A stretch of DNA of 64,000 nt from Erodium maritimum (taxonomy: Eukaryota; Streptophyta; Magnoliopsida; Geraniales; Geraniaceae). This document shows positions 59,601-64,000 of this stretch, piece after piece. Under the pieces are notes generated by a model. That model was given only the letters and a program-made list of their open reading frames with translations, was not told the DNA's origin and ran no database searches. Within the stretch, counting starts at the first letter, position 1, and the number at the start of each line of letters is the position of its first letter. The translations under genes and the position numbers were made by a program. The stretch lies in contig OY997593.1 in NCBI GenBank assembly GCA_963921825.1, positions 58,512,039 through 58,576,038 on the forward strand, given 5' to 3'.

Positions 59601-60470
59601 TACCCCGATTTTTTTTAAATCAGCACAATCCATTCTTGAAGCATGGTCTTCTACCCGTACATTCTTGAAGCGAAACGCCCAATCCACCTTACGTGTGACC
59701 CAAGGCTCCGTATCCGGTAGGTGATCGGATGTAGAAATACCCACGTTGTCCAGATGTACTAATCCCCACACCTCCCTGAGGGGTCTTGAAATGAAAGCCC
59801 TGTCCAGTTGAACCTCCATCTGGGTGGTCGGTTTAGTCCCGTTGAGCCATGTATACTCATACCCTTGAAGAGGAGGTCGTTTAAACTGAGTTCTATGACC
59901 ACATTCCGAAAGGATGTGATTAAACCCTCGGGATAGGGATGACCTCCTTTTTTGATAATAATAAGGGTGACCTCCTTGTTTCTCCCTTTAGTGGAGAATC
60001 TCGTTAAAGCCCTAATTACAACCCACTTGTCCTCCCCCGAACCGGGGGATTCATTAGCTATCGAAGGAGGTCCCAAGTCTTCCACCTGAGCTCCCTGTAA
60101 GCCTCCCCGTAGATGCTTGTGAGACAGAATTCTTCCACACCCGCCCCAAAATCCGAGTATCAATGTGCCGATTTCCCGTACCCATCATTGTGACCTTCAC
60201 TTCCTTAGTCTGTAGTAGCATCAAACCTCCTTAATGCCCTTCCGAAGGTACCACACAACCTCCCCTGATATCTGAGTTGTAGCTTTAGTGTCTCTAGTCG
60301 GTCCACTAGGGCATATATCTCGCATAAGAAAATAATGTGTGGTCTGCGACAACTTATGACGCCTTTGACGTATTCAGTCGTCGCACGTCCACCAAGACCC
60401 CTACAATTCCAAGCTAAAATACGCATTGCAGCAACCACACCCCAACCCCAACCCACCTCACCCAAAACAA
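59600..60470 (-). pseudogene. LINE endonuclease region, frameshifted
   Basis: The minus strand starts MRILAWNCRGLGGRATTEYV then PHIIFLCEIYA (catalytic Glu in place, usual SETK changed to CEIY), and continues in other frames with GLITSFRNVVIELSLNDLLF, the YTWLNG-type block, EVQLDRAFIS and STSDHLP (the SDH motif). Order and motifs match the APE-like endonuclease of plant LINEs. At least two frameshifts separate the blocks. No reverse transcriptase follows, as the sequence meets the minisatellite at about 59600. Confidence 0.85.
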
Positions 60471-60905
60471 TGACGACATCTCAATCGATTGCCACTCAAA
60501 ATAGGACGGATGAGGCACTTACCTGATCCTTAGAAACAGGAAGAATCGGCCGAAGGTTGGAGAAGATCTTATCCCGTCGGCGAGTCGCCCAGTCCTCCTA
60601 CCGGCCAACGCACACCTAGTGACCCCTAACCCACCCTTCTTGCGTCTGAATCTTCTACGGTCTGACCTCCGCAACACTCTACAACTTAGGAACCCATTCG
60701 TCACTTATCACCAGAGAGTCTCGTGATGAAACTCGAGAACTCCGAGTGGCACCATATCAAGCCCCGACTGCCACACTATGGTTTCGGGCCCTATACTCCC
60801 GCTCCGATAGCACACTTAGAACTCGATGAGACGACTACCCGTCTAAACCGAGACAAAAATCCGGAAGACTCATGGTCTGCGTTGCACTCCCGCCCCACCC
60901 CATAG
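60471..60905 (-). other. LINE-associated remains
   Basis: GC-richer than its surroundings and directly 5' (minus strand) of the endonuclease fragment, so probably part of the same LINE. No recognisable protein. A minus-strand frame (60519-60704) is Arg/Gly-rich and starts on a non-canonical codon. Confidence 0.35.
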
Positions 60906-61375
60906 TGATTTTTTTTTTATCAGCAAAAATAACGGTTTTATTCCACCCAAACAATACATTCCAAAGGAGAAATACAAACGGGGGAAGAAGAAAGAAGAAC
61001 GCCAAAAAAGTCAAGAAAAATAGCCGATGCTAAAAATACGAGACTAAATCAGACGAAATTCTGAAAAAGCTTGATGGTGTCTTTATCGCTGCCCGAAGAG
61101 GTGAAACCCATATATTTGCACAAATCCCAAGCCCGCTTTGCTTCCGATTTCTTACGAAGAGAGCGAGAAGGACTATCGCCTTTAAGCTTTTTTAAATGCT
61201 TAAGACGATCGTTCCTAACGCACTTATTTTACTTCTTAGACCTTAGGAAGCGAGATCTGGAATGGACTGCTGGGGAGTGAAGGTTTGCGATGAAAAACGA
61301 GGACGGTTGCGCGTCTGCTGTGGAGGGAGACCTGAAGCCCAAAGGGGTGACCAAGCCCATAGAGTGATTTTAATG
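60900..61375 (-). mobile_element. small non-autonomous LINE derivative
   Basis: A T tract at 60909-60920 followed by atcagcaaaaataac gives a minus-strand tail gctgataaaaaaa. The minus strand has an Arg/Lys-rich frame: SLRKKSEAKRAWDLCKYMGF then GSDKDTIKLFQNFV. The WDL-x-K-x-x-G-x-x...D-x-x-x-I pattern is common at the end of plant LINE ORF1 proteins. Flanks cccatagtgatttt (about 60899) and cccatagagtgatttt (about 61358) may be the target duplication with a 2-base difference. Total length is only about 0.45 kb. Confidence 0.65.
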
Positions 61376-61559
61376 ATTGGAATTAACTACTGTTTTAATT
61401 TAAGTTTTTTACCTTGTTTATATTTGAAAAACGGGCACGAGCAATGTATTTAGTTATACACAAAAAAGTTCGTGTAGTCGCGTGATATCATCTGATCTCG
61501 TTCGACTCTCTTCCTCCCCGTAAAAGTTGATCGTCTACGACTACGAGCTTACTTCAACT

Positions 61560-61924
61560 TCACTTCTCTGCTCTCTGGGCTGCCAATACAAAACCCTAGG
61601 CTGATTGATCTCTCCCTTTCGTTTCACGTACATCAAATCACCTCTGATTCAGGTATCAGACTTATCTTACCATATTGCACGCTTTAGTTTAGCCCAATCT
61701 CTGTCAAATCGTGCATACTTGAGCTACTCTCTTCGCTGCTTTTGCCAAATTCTTTCGATTTAGGGGTTTATGCACTCTTTTGCTGTTAAACATGCTTATG
61801 AGGAAAATTGGGCACCTGCTCGTTGCTCTTCTAGGATTATTAATCGACATTGGTTTTTCTTGTGATCATCCATTGTGCCTTATTGATGCTTCTTTATCTT
61901 CTTTCAAGGTGTAGAGAGCTGCAA
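61560..61924 (+). promoter_or_regulatory. 5' leader and leader intron of the ATG14-like gene
   Basis: A telo-box-like aaaccctagg is at about 61590. A CT-rich leader leads to the donor gattcag|gtatca at 61652, and the acceptor tttctttcaag ends at about 61909, 16 bases before the ATG. The placement is inferred from splice-site quality. Confidence 0.5.
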
Positions 61925-62629
61925 ATGGCTAGAAAAATCAGCAGCTGTGCCATTTGCGAGAATTCCAATCTCGCCTCCGTATGTACAGCCTGTACAAATT
62001 ACAGGTACTACCATTTTCTATCTACAATCAGTATAAACAAAGCGTTTTAAACCTATGCTGGCATGTGTCAAGCTTATTATGTTTGTCTGCAAAGTGTGAA
62101 TCAATTCCTTATCTTAAAATAGCTGTAAGAAACCATAATTGTATTGATAATTGTTTTAGTATCATACTTCATGTCTCTTTGCTTGGTGGTAAAATTTTAC
62201 CATCATTTTCTAGATACTACCATTTATATTTTATGGCGAAACTCCAAAAATATCAGGCGTGTGGCAATGCCCCTTTGCTCCAATGAGAAAGCTCCTCGTG
62301 GACATCGGGGACCACCTTCGATGCTTAAGTCAGATACGGTATTTAGGGAGAAAATGTAGTGAGAAAAAATGAGATAATGTTGGACTACCCTTTACCAAGA
62401 GGTGATTGGCCTATTGAATCCCCAAGGAGTTAGTGGATGACTGCTTCTCCATTTAATCCAGGAGTAAGATTAAGTTCTATGTAGGAAAAAAACATCACTA
62501 CCAGATGTTGGTATATGTGCAATGAGGACGGGATCAGTGCTCCTCTACTGTCCAGTATCTCGGAGTTTATGTTTTCGTTTTTCTTACTGTAGTGCTTGAC
62601 GGGTGACGAATAGATTTTGGAAGGAGCAT

Positions 62630-62666
<37 letters not shown>

Positions 62667-63042
62667 AGGGAGTGTTTCTGGCATGTTCATTATTTTATTC
62701 TGTTCTTGAGGGAACTAGATATATGTATTTGTAAGCTATTAACAGGGATGTATATGTAGTTGTTAGGAGCGATTGATCTTTCAGATACTTATTGCTACTA
62801 TGATTTGCACCTATTTTTATGTCTTCTAATTTACTTCTGATTATTAATGTTACCCAACAAATTATCTTCACTTGTGCAATAAAAGTCATATTTGATTACG
62901 CAGCAACAATCTTGATTTCACAACATTAACTGTATATTGGTTTGCTGTTTGCAGATTAAATGAGTACAATACTCTACTGAAATTATTCAAGAGTCGTCGT
63001 GATAACCTGTATGAAAAATTGAGTGAAGTACTTGTAGCAAAG
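61925..63042 (+). CDS. ATG14: ATG14-like autophagy protein, N-terminal part (gene runs past the window)
   Basis: Exon 1 (61925-62004) and exon 2 (62955-63042) join in frame to give MARKISSCAICENSNLASVC, then TACTNYR and LNEYNTLLKLFKSRRDNLYE plus KLSEVLVAK; a good donor follows at 63043. Four cysteines (C8, C11, C20, C23) form CxxC...CxxC, followed by the start of a coiled coil. This matches the N-terminus of the plant ATG14/Barkor family, the autophagy-specific subunit that brings the PI3-kinase complex I (VPS34, VPS15, ATG6) to the phagophore. Only 56 residues are in view and later exons lie to the right, so the call rests on the Cys motif and NYRLNEYNTLL. Intron 1 (950 bases) contains an (AG)n repeat. 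The rest of the window (63043-64000) is intron 2 with no other feature. Confidence 0.78.
62633..62665. repeat. (GA)n microsatellite
   Basis: About 16 perfect GA dinucleotides inside intron 1 of the ATG14-like gene. Likely polymorphic; no coding effect. Confidence 0.95.
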
Positions 63043-64000
63043 GTTTGATGTATGGCTGTAATTTGTTTAATTTTATTATTTCCCAAGCCATTTTTCACTT
63101 TTGTTGAGTGTCCTAGGCTGGACAGTTGTTTTTATTGAAATGCAACTCTTAAAGTGAGAACATTTGCTCTTGAATCTGCCGGTTAAATGATTTAAATCTC
63201 ATAATAAGAATGATGCTAATGGTTTTCATTCCTATAACGTGCTACGGCTTTATATGCATCCCATGTAGTGGGGTGATTAAAATGGATATTTATTGGCAAC
63301 CATTACCCAGGAAAGGTAAGATTTGGCTATATAATGGCAGGAAATTCTGATTCTTAGAAAGAATTGGGATTGCTATACCCATTAGAGCAATTCCCACAAA
63401 ACCGTTGCTTAGCATCATAATCCAGTCTCATGCTTTGTAAATCCAATAGTTCCTCTATTTAATCACACCTTAAGTGCACCTAGATTCATTCTTCTAATTT
63501 GTGGAGCCTTGGAAGGCCCGGGAAATTGCACCACAGAATAAAGCATTTAACTGCAACAGTAGAACTTAATATGTCTATTGAGTCTAGGCTAAACAAGGGA
63601 TTAGTGGATGGTTGAGAGTTGAGATCTCACATATGCTGTTCCAACCTTGCTTACTCATGTAAGTTAGACTTGACATTATTATGATAAAATGATAGGAATG
63701 TTGTATCATTGCCCTTTGAATTGCTAGTTTTTAGGAACACAGAATTCCATATACTTTTTAGGGGAATTCCTGAAAACTGTCCAAAGGAATTGTGCGCGGA
63801 CGAAAAGCTGAATGACTGAACATTTCGTTAAAATTGACTGAACATTCAATTTTTAACCATGTACCAGGCACATGGAGCTTATTTTTTCCATAATTCCCTA
63901 ACTATCCCTAAACCCTAAATTACCCTTTTGATTCCCCAACCCTAAACCCCTCAACAAAACCCTAAAACAGATACGAGATTTAATAATTGTTTTAATATTT
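63043..64000 (+). other. second intron of the ATG14-like gene (incomplete)
   Basis: Follows a GT donor at 63043. No acceptor joined to recognisable ATG14 coding sequence is seen before the window ends. The last 250 bases include ctgaatgactgaacatttcg and aattgactgaacattcaatt, a short imperfect repeat, and an aaccctaaa-rich run at 63909-63965 that resembles telomere-type repeats but is too diverged to call. Confidence 0.5.

Noticed and set aside
63900-63970. Telomere repeat (ccctaaa) block
   Set aside because: Only a few diverged aaccctaa words within AT-rich intron; no regular seven-base array.

Overview
This is nuclear DNA of a flowering plant, most likely a eudicot. The genes have GT-AG introns in an AT-rich background. 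The proteins belong to plant or plant-specific families: FANTASTIC FOUR, membrane-anchored ubiquitin-fold, and a plant NT-C2 coiled-coil protein. The spaces between genes are filled with nested non-LTR retrotransposons, Ty3/gypsy LTRs and Mutator-like inverted-repeat elements. The species cannot be named from sequence alone.

Six host genes are supported. (1) 2327-3681 (+) encodes ribosomal protein eL30 in five exons, with TATA, site II and telo-box signals upstream. (2) 5218-5784 (+) encodes a FAF-domain protein. (3) 12164-13822 (+) encodes a MUB protein ending in a CaaX box. (4) 14702-24047 (-) encodes a 2027-residue NT-C2/coiled-coil protein in ten coding exons, and its 5' UTR probably reaches about 27.0 kb. 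(5) 55989-58506 (+) encodes a TRM9-like tRNA wobble-uridine methyltransferase in two exons. (6) 61925 to beyond the right edge (+) holds the start of an ATG14-like autophagy gene. Genes 3 and 4 converge, with under 1 kb between their stop codons. The six genes have unrelated jobs and form no pathway or cluster.

The rest is mostly transposon. Insertion boundaries can be read from target-site duplications (TSDs). A LINE at 6195-8885 has lost its reverse transcriptase core. A second LINE derivative at 29960-31729 carries only an RRM-type ORF1. A minus-strand LINE with DUF4283/zinc-knuckle remains lies across 27.7-35.4 kb and is interrupted by that derivative and by the 3' end of a gypsy element (32.0-35.19 kb). 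A retroposon at 36018-40324 was later hit by a gypsy element that is now a solo LTR (37156-40196). A 5'-truncated LINE sits at 40892-42098. Further retroposon remains lie at 47.5-54.5 and 59.6-61.4 kb.

The most unusual feature is a set of four inverted-repeat elements at 16345, 22766, 43199 and 48907. All have 9-bp TSDs and long termini built from a repeated short phrase, and they meet near a TAACGGAA-type centre. The copy at 43199 sits in an array of roughly 310-bp tandem repeats, and removing it restores the array's period. That array lies between a further pair of inverted repeats (42598-47452), giving a three-level nest. No new gene system with a clear function was found.
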